43,871 nucleotides of DNA. Source: Mnemiopsis leidyi (lineage: Eukaryota > Ctenophora > Tentaculata > Lobata > Bolinopsidae). The DNA is taken from the NCBI GenBank assembly GCA_000226015.1, contig JH154348.1, positions 127,992-171,862 of the forward strand, in the 5' to 3' direction. Both the position numbers and the translations under genes were made by a program. Positions 1-11,700 of the stretch are shown in pieces. Position 1 is the stretch's first letter, and the number at the start of each line of letters is the position of its first letter. A model generated the notes under the pieces. The model searched no databases, was not told where the DNA came from, and saw only the letters and a program-made list of their open reading frames with translations.

Positions 1-14
1 CGTCTATACCCTCG

Positions 15-30
15 TATATATATATATATA
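15..30. repeat. (TA)n microsatellite
   Basis: Eight TA dinucleotides in a row near the window start. A simple repeat with no further meaning visible. Confidence 0.9.
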
Positions 31-224
31 GATCAGACGAAAATTACTGAAAAATGCATTTTTAAGACGTTACTGCAGACGCACCTTAAAAGATAGAGAC
101 TTGAAATTTTCAGGTTCACGTAGATACATACTCAAGACAAAAACTGCAAAGTTTCAAGTTTCTAACTATTCGGAAAAGTGGTTTTCTGGATAGCCGAGTT
201 TTGAGTTTTACGTAATCGTGTATA

Positions 225-441
225 ATTATAGCGCTGGCAAGTTTTTCAACTTTCGTTGAAAACTTTTTCCGAGAGGGGCGCTTGTTCGGCCGAGTCGTCG
301 GGGGCCTTCGGCCCCCTCCTCCGGTAACGGGCCTGCGTCGGGGCCTTCGGCCCCTCCTTGGCCTAGGCAAAGGGGGCTTTGTTGGGCCCTGGCAAGGGGG
401 GCGGAAGTTTTTTCCCCGGTCGCGCTTGCCAGCGCTATAAT
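225..441. mobile_element. MITE-like element with 17-bp terminal inverted repeats and GC-rich core
   Basis: The 17 bases at 225-241 (ATTATAGCGCTGGCAAG) are the exact reverse complement of 425-441, bounding a 217-bp segment. The interior (about 275-420) is strikingly GC-rich against AT-rich surroundings. It holds two hairpins of the form GGGGCC-TTC-GGCCCC, at about 300-316 and 339-354. No coding capacity is credible; open frames across it merely reflect the GC-rich, stop-poor core. The arrangement fits a non-autonomous inverted-repeat element. No clear target-site duplication is visible at the flanks, so the superfamily is not assigned. Confidence 0.55.
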
Positions 442-596
442 ATGCCGCATGATATGCAATTGAAATTAGAAGTATTAACTGTGCCAGCGTTTATGATATA
501 CTAATATATTATACAGTGTGTCAGATAACTTGTTCTTTTTCGTAATCTGCACAGTGCACTCCCAGGGGTCGGGAGTGGCCAGGCGGCCGGTCCCCA

Positions 597-1200
597 TCAG
601 GTGCCCCATCGTGTCGACAAATCCCCACGTAAGTAGAGAGAAGGGGGAGTATCTCTGTTGATCTTTTTCAGGAACTTGAGTATCTTTTTAGGTTCGCCGT
701 TCAGGTCTTTTATGATGTTTTCTTGCCCGAACACCTCGGTCCTTGGTTTGGCATACATGGGACAGCTTATTAGGTGTTGGACTGTCTCCATGGTGTTACA
801 GCCTTTTTCAAGCCATTCACTGGAGATCTTTCGCTTAGTTGCGCATTTGGTGGTTTGTAAATCATGCCCGAATCAATCAGACATTTGCCATGAGACTGGC
901 TTCTCCAGCAGCTTTGTCGGCCTCTTCATTACCAGGTATTCCACGGTGTCCTGGTATCCACTGGGAGAGGGTTTTGATGTTACATCGGGATAGCTCATTT
1001 AGAAGTTTCCGTATTCTGTTTCCAGTGGCATCTACTCATATTGGGAACTTGGTCCACCGCTGAAGACTGTAATTGCTGAGAGGGAGTCAGTGATCACCCA
1101 CATGTTTCTACGAAACTCAATCTCGGTGTCCAGATTGATAATTGTTGTTGGGAGAGCCTTCTCAATTGCTTTCATTTCTTCTCTTACTGCTCACGAGAAA
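597..1200 (-). pseudogene. Degenerate 3' end of a non-LTR retrotransposon (RNase H and C-terminal tail)
   Basis: Read on the minus strand, scattered frames carry the hallmarks of a retroelement RNase H. An E-containing piece (EEMKAIEKAL, about 1170-1200) is followed by the active-site strand WVITDSLSAI (about 1065-1095). The terminal motif WIPGHRGIPGNEEADKAA lies at about 905-965. After more frame changes comes a tail starting METVQHLISCPMY at 791, with the HxxxC arrangement seen at the ends of many jockey/CR1-like ORF2 proteins. The tail stops at 597. At least two stop codons or frameshifts separate the pieces, so this is a dead copy. No reverse transcriptase domain is readable upstream, which suggests 5' truncation, common for such elements. 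The clade is inferred and not certain. Confidence 0.75.
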
Positions 1201-1344
1201 AACATCAAACCAACTACCATGTTCCGATTCTACAAAACAAATAATTTGATCAGTTTGTCAGTTGATCATAAACGCTGGCAATGTTCATACTTTTGTCTGC
1301 TGCGCAAAACTTGGCCTCCAGCAGCATATAACTACTGATTAAGC

Positions 1345-1371
1345 AAATGAATGCTTAATAAGCATTCATTT
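1345..1371. repeat. Near-perfect palindrome (12-bp arms)
   Basis: AAATGAATGCTT at 1345-1356 pairs exactly with 1360-1371 around a 3-base centre. A second palindrome at 9108-9136 begins and ends with the same AAATGAATG/CATTCATTT arms, so the two may be related foldback sequences. Confidence 0.7.
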
Positions 1372-2607
1372 AGTCAAAATATGATAATTTTAGCTCTATA
1401 AGAGACTTTATATAATATACTGCTCTTTAATGGAAATATTGTCTCTAAGTTAGTTCAGTAATATGTTAACTAGTGCTATCTTGAATTTTGCTCCAAGGCA
1501 AAACCTATTCAATGCAGAAACCCTGTTTTCTTTTCTGTTTCATCATTGCTTGATCCGACTGTCACGTCAATTCTCAATTTTTCATCTTATGTAAGACCCC
1601 TAAAGTCAAAAGCTATCATCTTTAAAGTTCCAGTGACTGGGCGTTGAAGAAAATTAGGCGACCTCTGCTTATACCAGGTAATCATACATCCACCAGTTTT
1701 CTGTACAGGAAATTGGGGTAGATTTACTACGCGGGATTAATCTTCGACCTGATTACAAATGACTACATCGTCTGGTAATGATGTTACGGTAGGTTTAGGC
1801 GTATCCGTGCTCCTTAAAACCACCTAATTTTCAATTAACAGGCTTATGCAAGTTGTTGTGAGCATTAGTGCACTTCCATCTTTCTATCAATACTGTTACG
1901 TCAGGAAGGTCATATTTGTAATTGCTGTACTACCTATAATTGAACATCCCCTCTTGGGCACTGTCACAGCTTTAATGGCTATGTATGCAAGACCGACCCA
2001 TTAACCTGGATAAAGAGCGTGTAAGTGTATGAGAGCCGTTTCCTATTCTCTCGATTCATGAGGTGCCATTCTCAATGGCATTGTTTTTGCGAAAACCATG
2101 TAGTATGTCCTGAACCACGCTTACTTACCGTCTCAATGTAGCCTCAGCTCTCTTTCATAGAGCGTTACCATGATTTACGATTTAGCTCTTAGAATTTGAG
2201 CTTTATAGTCTGTTTTGTACTTTAAGTCTTCTTCTTTCTGCACTATTGAACTTTTCATAAATGTTCTTTATTCTTACAACAGACTTACCAAGTGCGTCAA
2301 CCTGCTGTGGTAACTTTTACATTTATTTGCCTCAGCAAATATTTGACACTGAGTATGAACTAAATAAAGTCGTAGCTAAAAAGTTATCCCGTTGGTGCGT
2401 TAGCCATGGTTAGGAATGATGTCAGCCAGCTCGCGGTAACTAGCGATCTTTATGTAAAAGACTTTATCGTGCTGACTATATTACTTAACGGAGTGGTTCA
2501 TTTATTTCTGTGTAGGCTCAATGACGCCCTCGTTAATCTCTTTAAAAAAACGACGCCTAAAGATGAAATAATATTGATTTGTTAGTTTTCAACAATATAT
2601 TAAACGA
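1372..2607. other. Upstream intergenic sequence, nothing recognised
   Basis: AT-rich, no open frame of interest on either strand, and no repeat or RNA gene that I can identify. It lies between retroelement debris and the alpha2delta promoter region and may hold distal regulatory sequence. Confidence 0.6.
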
Positions 2608-2615
2608 TATAAAAG
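2608..2615 (+). promoter_or_regulatory. Candidate TATA box of the alpha2delta gene
   Basis: TATAAAAG lies 135 bp upstream of the chosen start codon at 2750. A start of transcription near 2640 would give a 5' leader of roughly 110 bases. This is inferred from the motif and its position only. Confidence 0.45.
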
Positions 2616-2631
2616 GTGAACAGAAGTATTC

Positions 2632-2673
2632 ATGGCTTTAATTCAGCAAAAGATGTCTGCGAAGACTCCATAA
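2632..2673 (+). promoter_or_regulatory. Short upstream ORF in the presumed alpha2delta leader
   Basis: ATG at 2632 opens a 13-codon frame closed by TAA at 2671-2673, upstream of the main ATG at 2750. If transcription starts at or before 2632, this would be an upstream ORF able to dampen translation. If it starts near 2640, as the TATA position would suggest, only the internal ATG at 2653 (same frame, same stop) would be included. Confidence 0.35.
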
Positions 2674-2749
2674 TGTTGACTATGATATTGTAGAAGATCC
2701 CCAGTTCCATCCTTGTTGTCTTTCCGAGCGCAGGTCGGCTTCACGAATT

Positions 2750-5700
2750 ATGGGATCGGGATATCCAGCCATCATGTTTATCAGCATCATTCTGATAGCA
2801 AGCGTCCGCTATTCCAGCTCTAATTTGGGGTCTGCCGATAACATTGCCAATAAAATTGGAGAAGTCCTCGTCCAGTTTATGGGAAAGTGGTTTGATAAAG
2901 ATGCAATTACAAAAATATACAACACTCAAAGCTACAACACCTATACTGGTAATTTTTTACAATTGTTGATTTAAGTTACTGGCTATTTTCAAAAATCATT
3001 TATTTGCCGAACTTGAGGTGACCATGATGCGTTTCTGCCCCACGGGTCACAGACATCACAAACAAATTAAAGCACCTCAGGATTCTTCTTTTGCCAAACC
3101 AAAATCTCGAAAGTAAACATGTTTATAGTTAACGTTGCACAAGCATCGTCATGGTAAGCGTGTTGAGAAATGAACCTATACCGATTCGAAATGAAACTGT
3201 TAGAAATATTTGACAGTAGCAATTTTGGTTTTTATCAATATCATAGAACTTAGATTTTTTAATTCATTATTGATGATCATCATAAATAGCGTGTCACACT
3301 CTTTACTGATTATTAATTTCAGGGCTCCAGATACTAGAAATTATTAAAAAGAACGTTACAAGGCAGTTTTTGAATTCCGAAGAAGCCCTTGGAAACATTA
3401 GGAAAAGTGCTCTTGAGAGTTTCTATAACTACTCTGGTGACACTATGGATTTTGATTTCCTTGAACGATTCAGGAACAGGTAAAATTAAATGGTTATTTC
3501 TCAAAGAGAAATATAAATGTTTCGTGTGGTTCATGGAAGCACCTATAATAAAACGAGCAAAAATAGAAAACTCTTAGATTCAATAATAACGTCGTATCAA
3601 GAATCAATTATACCACTATATATGCCTTGAGACTTAAGAGTGTTTAAATTTTCTCATATGAATAATTTCACGACTTTTACGAGGTTGTCAATTAAACTAA
3701 ATCTTTAAAATGTTGGAAAAATCAGATCGCAAAATAATGAATCCTAACGAATACAAAACAAACACAAGCACTACACAATGTAATGCCAATGTCAGCCATA
3801 AAACTCAAAGTCCTTTTCTAAAGTGCGTCTTTCAGCCTATGTAAAGAAAACTCAGACAGATTTCCTTAAAGACTTGCGCGATTATAAACCATGAATGCAC
3901 TAGATTTTATAACCATGGTTTGCTTGAGTCCCTATAACCCTAACACAAACCACAGTTAATAATATATATTTTCAGCAAATCGGCATAGCTAGAATATTAA
4001 ACAAGGAATTAAACCTATAAGGTCCCCTGCAATCCAAGTCTAACTTAATTAGTACAGAATTTGCCATTTTGAAATCCTCCGTCCTGGCGTCCTAAAGAAA
4101 ATTTGAACTCTAAACTAGAGTTGCACTGCAATTGTAATATATTTGTAACCATGCTACTTTTAAATGGGCAACGTTTATATACTGACGTATTGCATTCAAT
4201 TTTATAGGAAAGTGAAATTTTCTGGTAAATTTTGTGTAAAAATGTGAACAGCTATACCCAATGAATTGGTCATGTGACCGACAGTGGAAAACGTGACGTC
4301 ATCAGCAAACTGCATGCTCTGTACCTTTCGCGAGCCAATTTCTCATCCAAAAGGCATATGGGTATACTGATATTAGCACTGATGATGATATAGCTCATCT
4401 TTGATATGTTGTTTATTGGATCAAGAGGACGTCTTAAACGAACATATTGACTTGAGTGTACAGAATTGAGCCTGGACGGAACCCAGCTGCTTCAGTTCCT
4501 TGTTTAACATGCCGTTCAGCAAGGACATTCACAGCTTTAGCCGAGGCGGGGCACATAACTCGCTTCCGTAACTCATTGTCAAATGTTGTATATATACTTG
4601 TCTCATCCACAAGATATATCCTTGTGTTTCAGTAGTGACAAGTTGTCACAGTCTCTCGAGCTTCGTAATTGCCAGAGATGTCTCTTAAACAATTACTAGG
4701 ACTAATTACTAGCCACGCCTAACGCAACTGAGTTGCAGGCGAGAGCAAGCAATTGCAGCAAAAATAGGAAATGATAACATACCGAGCAACTCTGTCCACT
4801 TACGTGAGTTAGTGGATAGAAACTGTCAGGTTCCTATCATCTATATCGAAAAAATCGTGCAATAATCCTATAATCGGTGGTTAAGCATTAATAAGATCTA
4901 ACTTCTGCTCGCTGTAAGTATTTAAAACTCCGATTAAATGGCTTCACGTCTGGTCATAATAAACAAATTTCGCCATTTCGGGCAAGAAAGCTGGATCTTA
5001 AGCTTATTTAGACTATTTCCTATAGAGAAATCCGGTGACTAACAATCACTGCTACAGTTTAAACATCAATTTACCTTGATTTATAGATTATTTGCTAAAT
5101 CTATCGAGCGTTTAAAGATTTTATTTAAGATTTTTTGACATTTAATCACGCCACCCGACTAAAAGATTTGTTACTTTTTTACTTTGTTGTTAAATGATCA
5201 CAACCTCAGGACCCACAAGAATCGCCCGATCAGCTACCACCAAACAGCCAACTTCAAACGAGAGGTTTCAGTGACAAACTCTAGTCTAGTGCTTCCTCTA
5301 GACGTGTACTACAACTGGACTGAGGTCAGGGAAACTATCCTCTGGACAGCCAACATGGACACCGCTTTCAAAGAAAACTGGTCACCAAACTTAGTAAGAT
5401 GAACTTTTTTAACTGCAAGCTATAATGATAATAATGCTAATGGTAAATAATTAGGTGTTAACAATTAACAAAGCCGCCATTAGGTGTAGCACATGAACTG
5501 TATACCATGGCAGAGATGGACAGTTATAATTGTTTCCCCAAAACTAAAAGTCCATTCCCATGCCATAGCACTATACTAGTAACAGCGGAAAACTTAAAAC
5601 CAAACTTGAAAGCGAAGAAAACAATTTTTACGTAGATCCAGGTGCCATGTTTCTTGGATGGTTCCGAAGTTGAGATGTGCTGGATTCCAGATAACGTTTT

Positions 5701-8700
5701 GAAACCGCGGCACTTGTGGAAATACGTATGTCTGCAGTGTGAAACAATGTGTACTCAGCACAGATACGAGTGTGATTGTGGAAATTTTAACCTTGGTTCC
5801 AATTTCGTTTTGATAGCATGTTTTTTGCACCCAATTGATTAATAGTTAACCTGGTATTGCTTTGAAATTTGGGAAATTTATGCATGTTTTAGCTTATAAA
5901 ATTCATGAGTGATGAAAATCAAAACAAACAATTTTAAAATACCATAACGGTGACATTAATATGGTGCGATGAATGTGCGTATCTTTATCTCGAGCACATT
6001 TTCCACTGCAGCACTTTCTGAACAAAGAAATTCACATAACAGTTTTTATCGATCATGTTGATCCATCAATCCTCTTGCAGTATGCATTTGCCTATGCAAC
6101 TTATATCAATTCTTGGGTCGAGTCAGCCGAACGACCGAAAAACTGCAAGGGTTAATGTATATATAAGAGGGCATTTCAATATAATATCTAGAATTTCCCG
6201 GATTGCCCCTTCAGTACGGATGTTAAAGCCAAAGAACAGGTGTAAAAATTGTTGACTTCAGCATCAAGTTAAAGTCAGGTCCTAAAAGTAAGCACTCCCT
6301 TCAGACGGGATCAGCGACACTGCTTCAGTACATAGGCACTCCTCATGGAGTGATGCGGGTATACCCCTCCTACTACACACCACGTATCGGGAAATGGGTC
6401 ACCTACGATCATCGCTTCAGAATATGGTAGGTATTTTAAATTGTGTATTGTCTTAAGACTTGAACAATTGCTCCCAAGCCAGTCCTAGGTCAGAAACATG
6501 AATATTCGCCTTCAAAGCGTTATTAGTGCCGTGAAATCTGTAAAGTAAGCAACCCTTGGCTCGTTTTTACACGTGAGGCTTCCCCAGCATACTCGGACCT
6601 ACAAGTATCGCTAAACCAAGCAGTCGTCTTAAAAATAGTTACAGCAATCATACTTTTGAAATTCACATAGGATGGTGTGTGTAGTGTTGTCGTTAAAGAC
6701 CTTTAAGTGTTAATTAATGCATGGAAATTTTCTACAGGTATGCTGTTGGAGCAATGGAGTCAAACAAAGTTGTCTTCCTTATGGACAAGAGCGGGACTCT
6801 TGTTGGAGAACCCGTGAAGTTAATGCGAGAGATGGCTATAAATATCATCAAGACGATGATATCAGATGAAGATTACATATCCGTACTTACTTTTAACAAT
6901 GTGGTCGAACCCCTAGGTCAGAATTAATGTTCAGACAAGTATTCAGTTTTTTACGGAATATGAAACCAGGATCGCTTCTCATTTGACACCTGCAGTTCTA
7001 GAGCAGAAAGTAAATGTCTGTGTAAGTGTAACTTAACCTCCGTTTGAAATACGCAGGTTGTGGTGCTCAGCTTGTTAGAGCAAGAAGCAGGATTAAGACT
7101 ATCCTCAACGAGCAAATACGGAAAATCAGTCCAGAAGGCGCAGGCAACCTAACAGAGGCAATTAGGAAGGGATTCGAAGTCCTGAACAATTCGAAGTAAG
7201 AAAAGTGTACATAGAATTATGTATAGATTATATTCAAATATTCTGTAGTGTTTAATATTTAGATCTTATAGCCTGACAAATATATCACAATATAATCAAT
7301 GTAATCCTGCAATGAAAGTTATTTATGAATCATCCAAAGTATTTTCCTGAGTCTAACCCTCTACAGGAACCAGGAGACGTGTCATTCAACTTTAGTTCTC
7401 TTCACTGACTACACTCAAACGGATGTTGTAAAGATATTTAACAAATATAACAGTAAGTGCATGTTGTATGTACTGTTTGTATACATACTATTTTGTGCGT
7501 GTATTCGTGTGTGCATCGGTGTTTGGATGCACCTAAAAATACATGGACTTTAAAATATGAAATTTTAAAAGCAAAGAAGTATGGCTACATTCCCATATAT
7601 CTACCTAACTGATGCTCAAATAGTCCTTGTCATTTCAATTAAGTCAAGGGATGAAACAAAATTGACGAAGGGAATTCTATGAAATAGGAAATCCATAAAA
7701 TGTAAGCGTGTGTGACATGGGATTCGTGATTTGCTGCAGTATTTGACAGTCACTTGACAGCCACTGACCACTCGAGGCGAAGAATATTTTCCTAGTTTTA
7801 TGACATGACAGCTTTTCATTACATTTACCATTGACATCCTATCAGTGGCCTATCATAATCGCACATGAAGCTCCTTTCCCAATATTTTCCCTATCATGGA
7901 GCTGGCAAGCGGACTGGCCAGGGGAGCAGGTTTTAGCTTTCTAGGGTAGTCTAATAAAGGTTTAGCCACCGATAAAATGGAACAACGAAGATGTATTTTA
8001 CTAGAATTATCTACAAAATTTGAAACAATTATACTAAATCATAATCATGGTTTGAATCCGATCGATTTCTTCTGAATTTTTAAAACTTTCGATTCCTTAG
8101 AAGACTCGTCGGTCAAGATTGTGATCCTGCAAGTGAGCAAAGACATCATGTTTTCTCGAGACCTTAGGAAGGCGGCACATTCTCTTAATGGAATATACGC
8201 CAGAATAGAAGACCTCTCTGATATCAGCCCCACTATCCTGGAGCTCACTAGTGCTTACACCTCTATGGTCGACGACGACGATTTACAGGTACTTATATGG
8301 CTTAGTGATAATAGCTGTTAAACATTTGGAAATATTCATGGAATCGCTCCCAGTGATGTTTCTTTGTAAAGTATATACCAAGGATTGAGATTCCGGTTTG
8401 AATATCTTCAGTTATAAAACTTAAAAGACTGCATAGTGCATATATACAAATGATCTGCAATCGATTTCTTTTCATAGCGCTGATCCTCTAAATTTTAAAG
8501 GAAAAACTATATGACTTGATGAAATTTGCCAGGTAATTTATAACTAAACCTCTTTCGTCCTTATCATGTCTCGCCGTCTTCAGATCTTTCTGTAAGTATG
8601 ATCTAGTATTTTATCTTAGTTAAATCTTTACTTCTTTTCAAAGCCTGCATCAACCTGCTATCCTTTTTAGAGATTTTTGTATTCCAGCATGTTTTTCTCT

Positions 8701-11700
8701 TTTCACCGCCAATCGCATTAATTATTCAAATCAAAAGTGAATTCTTCGATAAATCTCTTAAAGGAATTTAATTTAATATTATACAAATATTATGCGAGAA
8801 CATATTTCTTCAGATACGTTTTTTTCAATGTTTTCATCAAAATTCTACCCTGAATTTTTGATGAGTTTCCAAATACACTGCCCATGCCATGATTTCAGAC
8901 CTATGAATACACGACTGATGGCAAGAACCACGTAAATATTAAAAGCCATGCTAGAAATATTCAGGCTACATTCAAGCTGCTTGAAAGCCCATTTGATATT
9001 ATATGCACTGTAAACCTTACCATTAGCTTCTCTAAATTTGGCACTTGAAGCATTGTTTGAATTCTTTTCTAAGCAGAAGAAGCTTCAGATATGCAATAAT
9101 CAATGCTAAATGAATGTTGATCATCAACATTCATTTCGCATTTTTTTCTTTTCTTTTAGTATCATTCTCAACTTTTGTTGTACATAAAAAACCACGACAA
9201 GAATAAGAATGCTTATTATGCATAGCAATTTTAAATACAGTTACATGATCCAAGTAGCCAAATATCTGCAAGAACCTATGCTCTTCTCAACTTCAACATA
9301 AAGTCATCCCTCTCCTCTGGCATTAATTGTGGTTCAAAAAGTAGCCATGACTAATGAATTCCTAAATTGATCTTCAAGTGCGTTTTTGCCAATGTTATCC
9401 TTCCACAGTTATAATTTTACGGTCTTAACAGTAGAGGCAGCATGAAAACTGAGTTAAACATAGAAATTGTTTTGCTCTTCAAAGAACAATCATTACTTAA
9501 AGTTATAATCGTTGCCGGAGTCCGCGAGCACCCGCTAGTACTTTCAATCCTCTTAGACATACGGCTCAGTTCAACAGGATAGTAAAAGCATTTCAATGTA
9601 GCTATGCTTTGTCAATTGGTAGGCATCAGTACCAAAATGTCAGAAATCCAATTTGGTGAACTTGCGGAGAATAAACGTTTGATAGCTCACGTGCAGTTAA
9701 TCTCGTGCCTGAGTGATGTCAATCCACCGAAATAAATGGCTTTACAGTTTTAACAATACAAGATTTATAAGAATTTTCGCACCATCACCGACAAGCAAAA
9801 TTTTGGGCAAAAAACCTATGTTATATCTGCAATATATACGGTTGTCAAACTTATCGCTAAAAATCAAACAAGTTACTTATCATCTTTGTATAAAATGCGC
9901 TGCAGCTGCGTGTCATTAACCATATCCACGTCGTTTTCCTAAGGTTTCAAATATCGGCAATTTATATCTGCGATTCCTTGCTGATGATGAATGCTTTCTG
10001 TAAATAAAAGTTAATATCTGTTTTAAAGACGCTGTCAAAAATTTTACAAATTAAAATTCAAGATAACCACCGATGTATAATCAAGTTTATAGTTAAATTG
10101 TGAAAACTAACAAGAAATCTGTCTTCCGGCCTACTTATCATTCACATCCCTCATTACTCTTAACTATTTCCTCAATCCTTGTCCATCAGTTATTTTCCAA
10201 CTTCCATCAACCATCCGCTCGCCCCATCTACCCTTTTCGTTCCTTGCCCCTCGATCTTCCCCATATGACTTTGCATAATAAGAAGTAGGAATTGCAATGA
10301 AAGTTGGTAAAAATAATTTTATAAACTATAACACCGCGGCAGGTGAAGACGACCCCGATGTACAAAGACGCCTCCACAGAAGAGTACATCACCACCCTTG
10401 TCCTACCTGTGGTTACCGACAAGGTAAACTAACAGTTTGTATACCATATACCATATAGTGCTATATACAGCAGAGTACACAGGTAGAATATACAGGTAAA
10501 TATTGGATATCGGCTATACCTTCAGTTGGTTTTCAGAATCCCGAACTACAGACCTCATTTAAATGAGAAAACCATAGTGTCGCCATTCCAGTGATCAAAT
10601 GTTACAACTTTGATATATGTACTAGCACTTATGTATATCAATATGACTCAATAATGGATCATGTATAATGTACTTAAAGCTTTATTATTATAGTCAGTTG
10701 TGTGCAATAGACTTCGATAAGCTCAATAATGGATGGTGTATTGATACTATAGAACTGAGTGCTTGCAAATTACCACCGGTCACGACCGAAGAAATGATCC
10801 AATCAGTGGCACTATTTTAGTATCTTCCCAAGGACTTTGCAGTCTTAGATTCCAAACATAGTACTTGGGAGACCATAAACTTGTGATTGCAACCTGTCGT
10901 TATTGCACATGCATAATGAGAACTGATGGGCAGTGTCCCATTTCCCGGACTATAAGTGCAGGACCGGCAAGTAGGTCACATAGTTGCAGTTGATCGCTGA
11001 ATGAAAGTAACGAATAGGTTTGAGATATGGTATTTCGGTAAATGAGCTTATATAATGTAAGACAAGCATATGTCTATCGGAGCACTATATAAAGGCAATG
11101 AAACAATTTCCAACATGTCAATATGCCGCCAACTTGACATGCCCATCCTGGCCTCCTTCACCAGCTACTGGAGTCCTCTCTATTCTTTCTCAGCTCCCTA
11201 TTCTGGTACTCCCTATTCTGGTACTCCCTATTCTGGTACTCTCTATTCTGGTACTCTCTATTCTGGTACTCCTATTCTGGTACTCTCTATTCTGGTACTC
11301 TCTATTCTGGTACTCTCTATTCTGGTACTTCCTATTCTGGTACTCCTATTCTGGTACTCCATATTCTGGTACTCCCTATTCTGGTACTCTCTATTCTGGT
11401 ACTCTCTATTCTGGTACTCTCTATTCNNNNNNNNNNNCTGGTACTCTCTATTCTGGTACTCTCTATTCTGGTACTCTCTATTCTGGTACTCCTATTCTGT
11501 ACTCTCTCTATTCTGTACTCTCTATTCTGTACTCTCTATTCTGTACTCTCTATTCTGTACTCTCTATTCTGGTACTCTCTATTCTGTACTCTCTATTCTG
11601 GTACTCTCTATTCTGGTACTCTCTATTCTGGTACTCTCTATTCTGGTACTCTCTATTCTGGTACTCTCTATTCTGGTACTCTCTATTCTGGTACTCCCTA

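Noticed and set aside
116..459. Arg/Pro/Gly-rich minus-strand open frames
   Set aside because: They result from the GC-rich hairpin core of the inverted-repeat element, which lacks stop codons by composition.
6738..6916. Free-standing VWA-domain protein
   Set aside because: Upstream and downstream exons splice in frame and bear alpha2delta-specific regions, so it is one domain of a larger subunit.
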